Source: Phycisphaerales bacterium (GTDB lineage Bacteria > Planctomycetota > Phycisphaerae > Phycisphaerales > UBA1924). From it: a stretch of 64,000 nucleotides of DNA. The notes beneath the pieces were generated by a model. It had not been told where the DNA came from, did no database searches, and saw only the letters and a program-made list of their open reading frames with translations. Position 1 is the first letter of the stretch; each line of letters starts with the position of its first letter. A program made the position numbers and the translations under genes. The stretch spans positions 124,001 to 188,000 of the forward strand of contig JAIEUA010000001.1 in the NCBI GenBank assembly GCA_019744815.1. The letters run 5' to 3'. Shown piece after piece: positions 43,782-52,382 of this stretch.

Positions 43782-44321
43782 ATGTCCGATCCCGATCTCG
43801 AACGCCGCAAACAGGAGTTGATCCGCGAGATACATGCCGCGTTCGACGGTGTGTCGCGTGAGGGCGGGAAGTCATGGGTCGACTCGATCGCAGTGGATCT
43901 GTATTGGACCGAGGACGTGAAGCGTGAGTCCGGTCTCGCCGATACGGACACCTGTTGGCAAGACCTTATCGACGATGAATCGTGGTGCGACGCCTTCGGC
44001 ACCGGCGGGTTTGCTTTCCTTGACGCGGTTGGGTTTCGCTATTACGTCGCACCGGCGATGATCCGAGACCTCCGTCGGGGCGAGAGTGAATCGCTGCACT
44101 TCGCTTTGGGATGCCCTCCGCTCCACGCGAAAGGACGAAAGTCCACGTTACAGAAATGGTCCCTGTTGTCCGACGCACAGCGCCTATGCATCGCCGCATT
44201 CGTCCGCTTTGCGATTGATCGAGCGTTCGCGAAAGACGAGGATTACCAACTCGACGACTACGAGAAAGCCTGGGACAACTACTGGAAGAGCGTCGCCGAG
44301 GCGACACCAGGGTCTTCATAA
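43782..44321 (+). CDS. DUF6714-like protein, copy 2
   Basis: A protein of 179 residues, paralogous to the gene 121 bases upstream. Shared strings are LERRKQELIREIHAAFDGVS, REGGKSW and FAFLDAVGFRYYVAPAMIRD. The C-terminal halves differ more. The pair most likely arose by tandem duplication. Function unknown. Confidence 0.75.
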   Translation: MSDPDLERRKQELIREIHAAFDGVSREGGKSWVDSIAVDLYWTEDVKRESGLADTDTCWQDLIDDESWCDAFGTGGFAFLDAVGFRYYVAPAMIRDLRRGESESLHFALGCPPLHAKGRKSTLQKWSLLSDAQRLCIAAFVRFAIDRAFAKDEDYQLDDYEKAWDNYWKSVAEATPGSS

Positions 44322-44353
44322 GCACCAAGTGGCGCGAAACGGCGGACGTTCCA

Positions 44354-44376
44354 AGGCCCGGGCGTGAGCCCGGCCT
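44354..44376. terminator. GC-rich hairpin between convergent genes
   Basis: The palindrome aggcccgggcgtgagcccgg lies between the DUF6714 and HAD genes, which converge. There is no T run, so this may be a repeat rather than a terminator. Confidence 0.4.
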
Positions 44377-44389
44377 GACGCGACCGCGG

Positions 44390-45130
44390 TCATCCTACGC
44401 GTGCCAGAATCTCCAGCACCCCTTCGATTTCTTCGAGCGGCGACACATACTGGGCGTGCGGCTTGAGCCTCTCGTCCGCGTTCTTGGGCACCGCGAAGTA
44501 CGCGACGCGCTCGGCGATCGCCAGGTCTGACAGCGAATCGCCCACGCCCGCGAGCCGCTCCTTCGTGAATCCTGTGCGCTCGATCAGGCGTGCGATCCCT
44601 GTTGCTTTGCTGACGTGCTGCAGGTCGAGATTGATCCATCGGACCGTGTGGCTCACGCGGATCGGCCAGCCTTCGCGGCGGCAGCGGTCTTCCAGCACCG
44701 GGATCAGCGACATCAGGTACGCCGTGTCATCGTGATAGATCGACGCGCTCGCGGCTTTGCCCGGCTGCATCACCACGCCGGTCGGGAACAGGTCCTTCTC
44801 CATCCACGCGATCAATCCGCGGACCGCGGCGGTGTGCGTGGGCGTGATCGCCGGGTCGATCAGGAACGCGCCGTCGCGCGGGTCGTAGAGCCACACGCCG
44901 TTCTCGGCGACGCAGGGCACCAGCGTGTTGGCGGTGAGGCGGCAGAGGCACTCGACAAAGGGGAACGGGCGGCCGCTGGCGAGGGCGACGATCGGTCGAT
45001 CGCGCTTCTCGCACGCGGCCTTGTTGTGGGTCGCGATCTTCGCGAGGGCCGCGGCGTCGAGGGGATGATGGCTCTCGGGCCCGAGGCAGCCGTCGATGTC
45101 GCAGATGATGGCGTCGAAACGGTGTGACAC
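44390..45130 (-). CDS. HAD superfamily hydrolase
   Basis: A protein of 246 residues. HAD motif I is CDIDGCLGPE (nucleophile Asp and acid Asp), motif II is the Ser of VALASGRPFPF, and motif IV is GVGDSLSDLAIAE. The cap between them is of the Cof/sucrose-phosphatase type. It probably dephosphorylates a small sugar or metabolite. The start is a GTG at 45130. Confidence 0.85.
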   Translation of the reverse strand: MSHRFDAIICDIDGCLGPESHHPLDAAALAKIATHNKAACEKRDRPIVALASGRPFPFVECLCRLTANTLVPCVAENGVWLYDPRDGAFLIDPAITPTHTAAVRGLIAWMEKDLFPTGVVMQPGKAASASIYHDDTAYLMSLIPVLEDRCRREGWPIRVSHTVRWINLDLQHVSKATGIARLIERTGFTKERLAGVGDSLSDLAIAERVAYFAVPKNADERLKPHAQYVSPLEEIEGVLEILARVG

Positions 45131-45269
45131 GGTTCGTTCTCTTTCGTTGCCGCGGCACGCCGAATCCGGGTTCGGCCGCCGCGGGCCATGCTAGCGCCCG
45201 CACAACGGCGTGCCGAACGCCGACCGCACCCGCTCAAAACTCAGTCCCCGCGAAACCCAACAATGCTCC

Positions 45270-45782
45270 GTGATCTGGACCGCGGCCATCTCCTTAGTCC
45301 TCGCCGCCGCCCTGGGCTTTGTGCTCACGCTGCTCACGCTCCCCGGGCTGTGGCTGCCCATCGTGGTCGCGCTCGGGTTTCAGTGGTTCCACCCCGAGAT
45401 GTTCTCGTGGTGGACGATCGGTGCGGCGGTGCTGCTGGGGGTGATGGCGGAGACCCTCGAGTTCGTCGCCTCGGCCGCGGGCGCCACCAAAGCCGGCGGC
45501 ACCAAGCGCTCCGCGGCGGGAGCGATCCTGGGCACGCTCGCGGGCGCGATCGTCGGTTCCGCGTTCTTCTTCCCGATTGGCACCATCCTCGGGGCCGTCG
45601 CCGGCGCCGGCGTCGGCGCGGTACTGCTCGACAAGACCCGCGTCGAACGAACTTGGTCGGAGTCCACCAGGGTCGGGGCCGGGGCCGCCGCGGCCCGCGG
45701 GATCGCGATCGTTATCAAGGCCAGCTTCAGCGCGATCATCGCGATGCTGCTCGTCGTTGCGGCACTCTGGGATCGGATCTGA
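45270..45782 (+). CDS. DUF456 membrane protein
   Basis: A protein of about 170 residues with a Gly/Ala-rich membrane segment pair around AGGTKRSAAGAILGTLAGAI, the hallmark of DUF456, and about five membrane helices. The function is unknown. GTG at 45270 gives an N-terminus that matches the family; an upstream GTG at 45210 would add 20 hydrophilic residues. The stop is followed immediately by an inverted repeat. Confidence 0.78.
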   Translation: MIWTAAISLVLAAALGFVLTLLTLPGLWLPIVVALGFQWFHPEMFSWWTIGAAVLLGVMAETLEFVASAAGATKAGGTKRSAAGAILGTLAGAIVGSAFFFPIGTILGAVAGAGVGAVLLDKTRVERTWSESTRVGAGAAAARGIAIVIKASFSAIIAMLLVVAALWDRI

Positions 45783-45785
45783 AGA

Positions 45786-45895
45786 AGATTCACCATCGAG
45801 GTACAGAGACACGGAGAGGCGCAGTTGGCTCCAGGCATCCGATCACGTGCGCCTTGAACCCCTGTGCCTCTGTGTCTCTGTGGTGAACTGTCTTT
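45786..45895. repeat. CACAGAG-type arm-core-arm element, copy 1
   Basis: The left arm (gattcaccatcgaggtacag agacacgg) and right arm (ctgtgcctctgtgtctctgt ggtgaactgtct) are inverted and made of short units, with a 36-base core. It fills exactly the space between the DUF456 stop (45782) and the stop of the convergent HAD gene (45894), so it may serve as a bidirectional terminator. The core resembles the core of the copy at 54026. Confidence 0.83.
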
Positions 45896-46787
45896 ACGAC
45901 CACGCGCCCGAGAGCACCTGATCGATCGCGTGGGCGACTCCCGCGTCGTCGTTCCGCCGCGTGGTGTGCTTCGCGATCGACTTCACGGCGGGGATGGCGT
46001 TGCCCATGGCGATACCGAGGCCCGCGCCCTGGATCATCGAGACGTCGTTGATCTCGTCGCCGATGGCGACGATGGCGGAGGGCTTGATCTCCCACTGTCG
46101 CGCGAGGTGCTGGATGGCGGTCCACTTGGTCGCGTCTTTGTCGAAGAGCTCGAGGATGTTGAGCGTCTGGCCGCTGCCGAGGGTCTTGACGTGATCGGGG
46201 GCGACGACGGCGGGGAAGTTGTGGATAACGGCGTTGTCGCCGAGGGTGGATTCGAGCTCGGCGCGGGCGCGGTCGAGGACGTGGCCGAGGCCGCAGGCGC
46301 CGACGCGGACGGTGGCCTGGGGCACCGGGTCGTGGGCGAGGCTGGCGGCGTACTGGACGTTGACCTTCATCTTGGCGAACCACCACTTGGTGACGGGGTC
46401 GAGTTCGCAGCCGTCGGGGTTGACGACGAGGTAATCGAAGCCGGCTTCGAGCGGGTCCTTCAGCACCAGCGCGGCGTGGCCGGCGGCGTTGACGATCCGC
46501 ACCGCGTGGGCGACGAGTTCGTGGTGGATGTTGAACCGGTGCAGCGTGCGGCGGGAGATCGGGTCGGCGATGATCGAGCCGCCGGCGACGACGACGGGGT
46601 CGCGCTGATCGATGGCGACGAGGCCGTCGATGCACTCGACGAGGCCGCGGCCGGTGCAGATGACGACGCGGAAGCCCGCTTCACGGGCGCGGCGGATGGC
46701 GGCGACGTTCTCGGTGGGGACATGGCCGGTGCGGTCGAAGACGGTGCCGTCGAGGTCTAACGCAAGGAGTTGGTACGCGGAACGCAT
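45894..46787 (-). CDS. Cof-type HAD phosphatase
   Basis: A protein of 297 residues. HAD motifs are ALDLDGTVFDRTG (I), VICTGRGLVECID (II), and IVAIGDEINDVSMIQGAGLG followed by MGNAIPAVK (IV), which marks the Cof/YidA subfamily. The typical substrates are sugar phosphates or flavin precursors. The ATG at 46787 follows the thrC gene (47 bases from the next upstream stop region), and an inverted repeat lies in that gap. Confidence 0.89.
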   Translation of the reverse strand: MRSAYQLLALDLDGTVFDRTGHVPTENVAAIRRAREAGFRVVICTGRGLVECIDGLVAIDQRDPVVVAGGSIIADPISRRTLHRFNIHHELVAHAVRIVNAAGHAALVLKDPLEAGFDYLVVNPDGCELDPVTKWWFAKMKVNVQYAASLAHDPVPQATVRVGACGLGHVLDRARAELESTLGDNAVIHNFPAVVAPDHVKTLGSGQTLNILELFDKDATKWTAIQHLARQWEIKPSAIVAIGDEINDVSMIQGAGLGIAMGNAIPAVKSIAKHTTRRNDDAGVAHAIDQVLSGAWS

Positions 46788-46796
46788 GGTTGAATG

Positions 46797-46873
46797 AAAG
46801 GAAGGCACCGAGGCACGCGGCATCCAGGCATCGAGCCTTGCTGCCTCGATGCCGTGTGCCTCATGCCTTCTTG
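46797..46873. repeat. Inverted repeat, AAGGCACCGAGGCACGCGGCA family
   Basis: The left arm (aaggcaccgaggcacgcggc atccagg) and right arm (cctcgatgccgtgtgcctca tgccttctt) are inverted around a short core. The right arm covers the stop codon of thrC at 46861, so the last codons of that gene lie within the repeat. A half copy is at 7300-7335. Confidence 0.85.
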
Positions 46874-48393
46874 TCGATCGACATGGCTTGGAGGATGGCA
46901 CCGAGTTCGTCGGGCACACGAATCGGCCGGTTCGCGACGCGGCCGAGGGGGATGCCGAAGCTGTTCTCCTGCTCGTCGCCCATGTGGTAGCGGACGGTGG
47001 CGTCGGGGTCCTTCAGAACGTGGCCGGTGAGGATGCAGACGACGGTCTCGTGCGGCTTGATGACGCCTTCCTTAAGGAGGTGGCGGGCGCCGGCGACGGA
47101 CGCGGCGCTGGCGGGCTCGCAGCCGAAGCCGGTGCGGCCGACGAGGGCTTTGTGTTCGAGGATGCAGTGGTCGTCGACGCTGCGGACCACGCCGTTCATC
47201 GCGTGAAGGGCGCGGAGGGCCTTGGGAAGGTTGACGGGGCGGTTGATCTCGATGGCGGTCGCGATGGTGTGGGCCCGCTCGTTGGCGGCGTCCATGCGGA
47301 GGTACTCGGCTTTGACTTGGTCGCGGTTGAAGTCGCCGGTGAGGAGGGAGCCCTCGTTGGGATTGGATGCGTCGGCGGCCCCACGCTTGCGCGTGGGGTT
47401 CGTCCAGAGCATGCCCAGCTCGTTCACACAGCGGTCGAGGGTGCGGGCGCCTTTGGCTTGAATGACGGCGAGGCGCGGGACCTTCGTGATGAGACCGAGC
47501 TCGAAGAGTTCGATGAAGGCTTTGCCGAAGGCGGAGCAGTTGCCGAGGTTGCCACCGGGGACGACGATCCAGTCGGGGATGCGCCAGTCGAGGCCTTCGA
47601 GCACGCGGTACATGATGGTCTTCTGCCCTTCCAGGCGGAAGGGGTTGACGCTGTTCATCAGGTACACGCCGGCCTGCGGCATGTTCTCGGCGATGTGCTT
47701 CACGCGGGCGAGGCAGGCGTCGAAATCGCCGGCGACCTGCAGCGTGATCGCGCCGTAGTCGAGAGCTTGCGAGAGCTTGCCGTAGGCGATCTTGCCGTCG
47801 CCGATGAAGACGTAGACCTGCTTGCCGGTGATGGCGCCGTACACGGCGAGGCTGGCGCTGGTGTTTCCGGTGCTAGCGCAGGCGACGCGGCTCGCGCCGA
47901 CCATCGCCGCGTGGGTGAAGCCCGCGGCCATGCCGTTGTCCTTGAACGAGCCGCTGGGGTTGAAACCTTCGTATTGCAGATACAGCGTGCCGGGGCCGGA
48001 GGTGTTGACGTCGAAACCGATGTGCCTGGCGAGCTGATCGGCGCGCTGGAGGTTGGTGCGGCCTTCGCCGATGGTCACGATCTCGCGCTCGTCGCGGAAG
48101 AAGGGGAGCAGATCACGAAAGCGCCAGACGCCGGAGAAGTCGAGGGCGGCAGCCGTCGCGCCGGCTCCGGTGGTGACGCCAGCGGCCGAGCGTGGCCCGG
48201 TGGTCAGCGAGCGCTGGGTGAAGCGGTCGAAAGAGAGGCCGTGGGACTTGGGCCAGTGGTAGACGACGTCGAGCAGGGATTGACAGCCGGGGCAGGCGAC
48301 GAGAACGCGGTCCACGCCGTACTCACGGGCGCAGACGGGATTGATGCAGCGTTGCACGGCGGAGACGCCGGAATAGGCAGAGCCGGAGGGCAT
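46861..48393 (-). CDS. thrC: Threonine synthase with a palindrome-encoded insertion
   Basis: A protein of 510 residues. An N-terminal zinc-ribbon-like part ([11 protein letters not shown] and [10 protein letters not shown]) precedes the PLP fold. The PLP lysine is Lys151 in [28 protein letters not shown] and [20 protein letters not shown] are further family marks. The enzyme makes threonine from O-phosphohomoserine. The segment [16 protein letters not shown] (about residues 330-345) is encoded by a 20-base palindrome identical to one in dnaE. The HAD gene follows. Start ATG at 48393, with a divergent gene close by. Confidence 0.93.
   Translation of the reverse strand: MPSGSAYSGVSAVQRCINPVCAREYGVDRVLVACPGCQSLLDVVYHWPKSHGLSFDRFTQRSLTTGPRSAAGVTTGAGATAAALDFSGVWRFRDLLPFFRDEREIVTIGEGRTNLQRADQLARHIGFDVNTSGPGTLYLQYEGFNPSGSFKDNGMAAGFTHAAMVGASRVACASTGNTSASLAVYGAITGKQVYVFIGDGKIAYGKLSQALDYGAITLQVAGDFDACLARVKHIAENMPQAGVYLMNSVNPFRLEGQKTIMYRVLEGLDWRIPDWIVVPGGNLGNCSAFGKAFIELFELGLITKVPRLAVIQAKGARTLDRCVNELGMLWTNPTRKRGAADASNPNEGSLLTGDFNRDQVKAEYLRMDAANERAHTIATAIEINRPVNLPKALRALHAMNGVVRSVDDHCILEHKALVGRTGFGCEPASAASVAGARHLLKEGVIKPHETVVCILTGHVLKDPDATVRYHMGDEQENSFGIPLGRVANRPIRVPDELGAILQAMSIDKKA
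47379..47398. repeat. CCCCACGC/GCGTGGGG palindrome in thrC
   Basis: The sequence ccccacgcttgcgcgtgggg matches base for base the palindrome at 16530-16549 in dnaE. It is read here as NPTRKRGA, in another frame from the dnaE copy. Confidence 0.9.
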
Positions 48394-48463
48394 GGGGAAG
48401 ATGGTACGAGGTGTGGGGCGATTGGTTTGGATCGGAACTGGGTACGCTTTGGCGGTGGGAGTT

Positions 48464-49225
48464 GTGAAGTCCATCACAGTTGGGGCGGTGCGGTTTATCG
48501 CAGAAGTCGTGGCGTGGTCGTTCGTCGTCGCGTTGCTTTTCTACGCCAATACGGCCTTAGCCAGCGGTTCGCCGCGTCTACTGGCGACTCTCGAACTCAT
48601 CATCTGTGTCGGGATCGCAGCGACCGGCAACGTCGCGGGTCGCGCCCTGAAGATCGATGCCCGTGGGTTCAGCGCGAACGGACGACCGACGTGGAAAGCC
48701 CATCTGTGTTCATCCGCAATGACGATCAGCGTCTTTGTGCTGTTGCAGGGTGTTCCGGACATTGTGCGTGAGATCATCACGCTTGTGCTGCAAGCACGGC
48801 CGCAACGATCGATATGGTCGACGGTGATCTTCGGGCCGACGCTCATCGCGGTTGTGATTGCCGGCGGTTGGTGGACGCGCCGCATCTGCGAGCCGCGTGG
48901 TTGTGAGTTCTTGTACCTGTGGGCGCGGTGGACGCTGGCTGTCGGAGTAGCCCTTGTCGCGATCGGGGCCGTGGTGGGGGTTGTGCTCTTGCGATCTCCC
49001 AACCCTGAGATACGGACACTCGTGAGCCCGGGCTTGATTCATGCCCTGCCCGCGATCATCGCGACGGCATCCGCGATTCGCGTTCTGCGGCGTGCGGCTC
49101 GCGACTCGTTGCTTGCAAGGAGCGGGCGCTGCCGCTCCTGCGGCTACGACATGAGCACCCTGGATGACGCGGCGATCTGTCCGGAGTGCGGCCGGCCGCG
49201 GCAAACACTCGAGGCCGCGGGGTGA
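48464..49225 (+). CDS. Membrane protein with C-terminal zinc ribbon, copy 1
   Basis: About 253 residues, with about six membrane segments and a C-terminal zinc ribbon [20 protein letters not shown]. The start is uncertain: GTG at 48464 has GGGAG just upstream, and ATGs at 48392 and 48401 are in frame, but the first overlaps the thrC start region. The Cys pattern (CxxCGYD...CPEC) is common in planctomycete membrane proteins of unknown role. The next gene has the same layout. Confidence 0.68.
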   Translation: MKSITVGAVRFIAEVVAWSFVVALLFYANTALASGSPRLLATLELIICVGIAATGNVAGRALKIDARGFSANGRPTWKAHLCSSAMTISVFVLLQGVPDIVREIITLVLQARPQRSIWSTVIFGPTLIAVVIAGGWWTRRICEPRGCEFLYLWARWTLAVGVALVAIGAVVGVVLLRSPNPEIRTLVSPGLIHALPAIIATASAIRVLRRAARDSLLARSGRCRSCGYDMSTLDDAAICPECGRPRQTLEAAG

Positions 49226-49287
49226 TCCCTCGGAAAGTCGGTTGGAATCGAAATTCGTGTGTGTCGCACGGCAATCTAGAATCATCC

Positions 49288-50094
49288 GTGCTTCGGAAGT
49301 ACCTGCTGGTCATCCCCTATTGGGTCCTGCAGTGGATGGTGGCGCACGCCGTCGTCGCGTTGATCGCGATGGACCGCTTCAGTCTTGAGGACTGGGCGGA
49401 GGTCGCGACCGACCGTAAGTACGTGCAATTCACGGTTCTTTCCTGCGGCGTGATCTCGGCGCTGCAGTTCGTGCTGCTCTTTCCGCTGCGCAGGCCGACG
49501 GGACGCGTGTCGCAATCCACGGCATTGAGCTTCAGCGTCGCGGCGGCGGCGGTCGGTGGAGCGGCGCTGGCCGGCGGCATTCTGCTTGGCTTGGCGGGTT
49601 TGCACGATCTGTTGATTCGGCCAGCCGCCATCAACCCGCGGCACGTCAACGCGTTTTGGTGGAGCTTCTGGGCCTGCGTGGCGCTGTCGTGGTTCGTCTT
49701 CTGGCGGCTGGGGGCGGCGTACATGCGGCGCGGGCCGATGGAGTCTCGGCTCGGACGGCTGGTGGCGTGGATCTTTGCCGGCAGCGTCGTCGAGACGGTG
49801 GCGCTGATTCCGCTGGAGGTCATGATCCGCCGCCGACTGGACTGCTACTGCGATCGCGGCGGGTTCTGGGCGATCATGCTGTGCGTCGGCGTAGGGCTGT
49901 ACACGCTGGGGCCCGCAACGCTGCTGCATGTTCTGGCGCGGCGTCGGCGGGCGTGGTATTCCGGGCACTGCCGGGGATGCGGATACGACCTTTCGGGATT
50001 GAACGGCGGGTGTTGCCCCGAGTGTGGCTCGCCGAAAACGCCCCTCGAAATCGGCGGCACAAGCTCCCCAACGATTCCCGCGAAGACGCCATGA
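49288..50094 (+). CDS. Membrane protein with C-terminal zinc ribbon, copy 2
   Basis: A protein of 268 residues with about six membrane segments and the ribbon CRGCGYDLSGLNGGCCPECG near the end. It shares layout, though little sequence in the membrane part, with the preceding gene and with the gene at 58906. The GTG at 49288 starts MLRKYLLVIPYWVLQWMVAH. The ATG of the next gene overlaps its stop (ATGA), so the two are co-translated. Confidence 0.75.
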   Translation: MLRKYLLVIPYWVLQWMVAHAVVALIAMDRFSLEDWAEVATDRKYVQFTVLSCGVISALQFVLLFPLRRPTGRVSQSTALSFSVAAAAVGGAALAGGILLGLAGLHDLLIRPAAINPRHVNAFWWSFWACVALSWFVFWRLGAAYMRRGPMESRLGRLVAWIFAGSVVETVALIPLEVMIRRRLDCYCDRGGFWAIMLCVGVGLYTLGPATLLHVLARRRRAWYSGHCRGCGYDLSGLNGGCCPECGSPKTPLEIGGTSSPTIPAKTP

Positions 50095-50984
50095 GCCTCG
50101 ATCGCTGTTATCTCACTGTGCTGCGGTACCCGCCCGACCTGACCGAGCGGCAGCGGACGCTCGCGTTGTCGCATGGGCTCGCGGTGGACGACTACTCGGC
50201 CTCGATGCTGCAGAAGCTCGCGCCGCCGGCGGTGGTCAAGACCTGTGCCAGCGACGCGGCAGCGGGAGCGATGAAGCGGCTGCATGAACTCGGGATCGAC
50301 GCCGCCGTGATCTCGCGGCACGAGATCGAGCAGTTCTCGGCGCGGACGGAGGCCAAGCGGCTGCTGCCGGCGATCGGAGCGCCGCGGCCAATGTACGCGA
50401 TCGAGCCGCTGCGGCCGCGGCTGGCGACAGTGTCGTCGATCGTGATGGACGATGTCGCCATGATCGTGTTCGGGCGGGTTGAAAAGACCAAGTCGGTGGC
50501 CGATCCCGCGCCGACGATGGGGGCCGATCTCAGCCATCTCGACGAAAGTCACCTGATCGCGAGCGGAGCGGCGGTCCATACCTCGATGAACAGCGAGACG
50601 CCGGTGGGCGTGCCGCGTTCGCGCACCAGCGCGGACGCGTACCTGATCGATCTGTACACGCGCCGCGGTGAGTGCGTGCGGATCGACTCGGACAAGTGCA
50701 GCTTCGATGTGCTCGGCGACGAACGAGGCCTTACCGACCGCGAGAACGCGGCCAAGCTGCTGGAGCGGCTGCGCGGCGAGGCGACACGGAGCGTGGTGGA
50801 CGTCGGTTTCGAAGGCTTCAAGCCGCCGGGTGATGTCTTGGTGCAGCGGTCACGCACCGTCGGCGGGTCGTCGATCCACAGCAGCGACAACCGCCCCGCG
50901 TTCGACTTCTACAGCGCGTGGCGGGTCATCGTCCACGTGATGAACGTCAAGCGAAAGAGCCAGAGCGGCCGCCCGTTGACCTGA
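50091..50984 (+). CDS. Protein of unknown family
   Basis: A protein of 297 residues without signal peptide or membrane helix. It begins MSLDRCYLTVLRYPPDLTER and is mixed alpha/beta; the end (AFDFYSAWRVIVHVMNVKRK) is conserved-looking. No known motif was recognised. ATGA overlap with the zinc-ribbon membrane gene suggests a joint role. Confidence 0.75.
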   Translation: MSLDRCYLTVLRYPPDLTERQRTLALSHGLAVDDYSASMLQKLAPPAVVKTCASDAAAGAMKRLHELGIDAAVISRHEIEQFSARTEAKRLLPAIGAPRPMYAIEPLRPRLATVSSIVMDDVAMIVFGRVEKTKSVADPAPTMGADLSHLDESHLIASGAAVHTSMNSETPVGVPRSRTSADAYLIDLYTRRGECVRIDSDKCSFDVLGDERGLTDRENAAKLLERLRGEATRSVVDVGFEGFKPPGDVLVQRSRTVGGSSIHSSDNRPAFDFYSAWRVIVHVMNVKRKSQSGRPLT

Positions 50985-51129
50985 CTCCCGTTCACTCGCT
51001 CGCCGGCTCCGCGTGAGGGGTTCACCACAAGTCCACTGTGCACCCCGTGGTTTGCGTTGTATCTTCGACTCCATCGTGCATCGCGCAACCAGCCGCGGCG
51101 ACGCCGATCTCACAACCTTGGAGTCCCTC

Positions 51130-51432
51130 ATGTACGACAAGAGAAACCTGTCCAAGTTCCCCAAGCTCGGCGAGCTCGCCCCCGAAGCCTTCAAGGCCTT
51201 CGTGGCCTTCGACGAGGCCGTCATCAAGCACTGCGTCATTCCCGTGAAGCACAAGGAACTCATCGCCGTGGCCGTCGCCCTGACGACCCAGTGCCCCTAC
51301 TGCATCGACATCCACACCGCCAAAGCCAAGCAGGCCGGCGCCACCGAGCAGGAACTCGCCGAGACCACGCTGATCGCCGCCGCGATCCGGGCCGGCGGCG
51401 CGATGACCCACGGCACGCACACGATCGCCTAG
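51130..51432 (+). CDS. Carboxymuconolactone decarboxylase/AhpD-like protein
   Basis: A compact 100-residue protein with the family's redox motif CPYCIDIH: Cys55, Cys58 and His62. It is followed by HTAKAKQAGATEQELAETTL and ends in GGAMTHGTHTIA. AhpD-type members use the Cys pair in peroxide defence; the decarboxylase members lack it, so a thiol-redox role is more likely. GGAG six bases before the ATG at 51130. Confidence 0.88.
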   Translation: MYDKRNLSKFPKLGELAPEAFKAFVAFDEAVIKHCVIPVKHKELIAVAVALTTQCPYCIDIHTAKAKQAGATEQELAETTLIAAAIRAGGAMTHGTHTIA

Positions 51433-51631
51433 CCGCGTGCCCCGACGCGCGTGCCGCACCCATCGACGTCGCCTCACACGCCCGACCGTTGGCCCTGCGT
51501 TTCTGTCAGGCAATGGCTGCGGTCGCCGCCCCGGGCGTCCAGCTACAACAACCCGCAAACAATCTCCTCGTCCGCAGCCGTCTTCCGATACTGCAGGCGT
51601 GCCCGAGCACGCCAAGGCCGAGACAGAACGC

Positions 51632-52339
51632 ATGGGCGACCACCCGATCTCATCACCACCGCCCCCACCGCCCCCACCGCCCCCGCCGCACTCACCATCC
51701 CCACCCCCCGCGTCCTGCGGCGTGCGCCTCGACGGGCCAACCTCCGGGCCCATCTTCGCCATGGTCGTGGTCTTCATCGCCACGCTCCTGGCGCTTCGGG
51801 CTATGGGTCGAGTCGTCCAGTGCGCTTGCGGCACGATCCAGCCGATCGTCCTCGACGCCTGGTCCTCGCACACCTCCCAGCACCTCCTCGACCCGTACTC
51901 ACCCTCCCACTTCTCGCACGGCCTCATCTTCTACTTTGTCCTGGGCTACGCGCTCCGCCTCTTGCCCCGCTCTCGCCCCGACACGCTCTCGCCGCCCCGC
52001 TGGCGTGATTCGCTCCGCATCACCTGGCCCTTCGTGCTCGCGATGCTCCTGGAGGCCGCCTGGGAGATCTTCGAGAACACGCCCTTCGTCATCGATCGCT
52101 ACCGCTCCGTCACCGCCTCCCTCGACTACAGCGGCGACAGCGTCATCAATTCCTTCGGCGACATGCTCTCGTGCTTCCTGGGCTACGCCGTCGCCCGCCG
52201 CCTGGGCCTCTTCAAGACCACCCTTCTTTTCCTCGCCCTCGAGCTCGCCACGCTGGCGTGGATCCGCGACAACCTGACGCTCAACGTGGTCATGCTCATC
52301 CACCCCATCGACGCGGTGAAGCAGTGGCAGATGCCGTGA
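51632..52339 (+). CDS. DUF2585 (UPF0314) membrane protein
   Basis: A protein of 235 residues. The conserved UPF0314 strings are present: SSHTSQHLLDPYSPSHFSHG, EAAWEIFENTPFVIDRYRSV, LDYSGDSVINSFGDM and IRDNLTLNVVMLIHPIDAVK. It has about five membrane helices; function unknown. The first 30 residues are a Pro-rich extension with a run of 11 Pro encoded by a ccaccgccc repeat. Start ATG at 51632; an ATG before MVVVFIATLL is possible. Confidence 0.87.
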   Translation: MGDHPISSPPPPPPPPPPPHSPSPPPASCGVRLDGPTSGPIFAMVVVFIATLLALRAMGRVVQCACGTIQPIVLDAWSSHTSQHLLDPYSPSHFSHGLIFYFVLGYALRLLPRSRPDTLSPPRWRDSLRITWPFVLAMLLEAAWEIFENTPFVIDRYRSVTASLDYSGDSVINSFGDMLSCFLGYAVARRLGLFKTTLLFLALELATLAWIRDNLTLNVVMLIHPIDAVKQWQMP

Positions 52340-52382
52340 CGACGCAATTGAACAACGACACACCGCGCTGCGTACTCCGCCC

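Noticed and set aside
46849..48771. 640-residue open frame antisense to thrC
   Set aside because: Gly/Glu/Val-rich shadow of thrC; threonine synthase motifs are certain.
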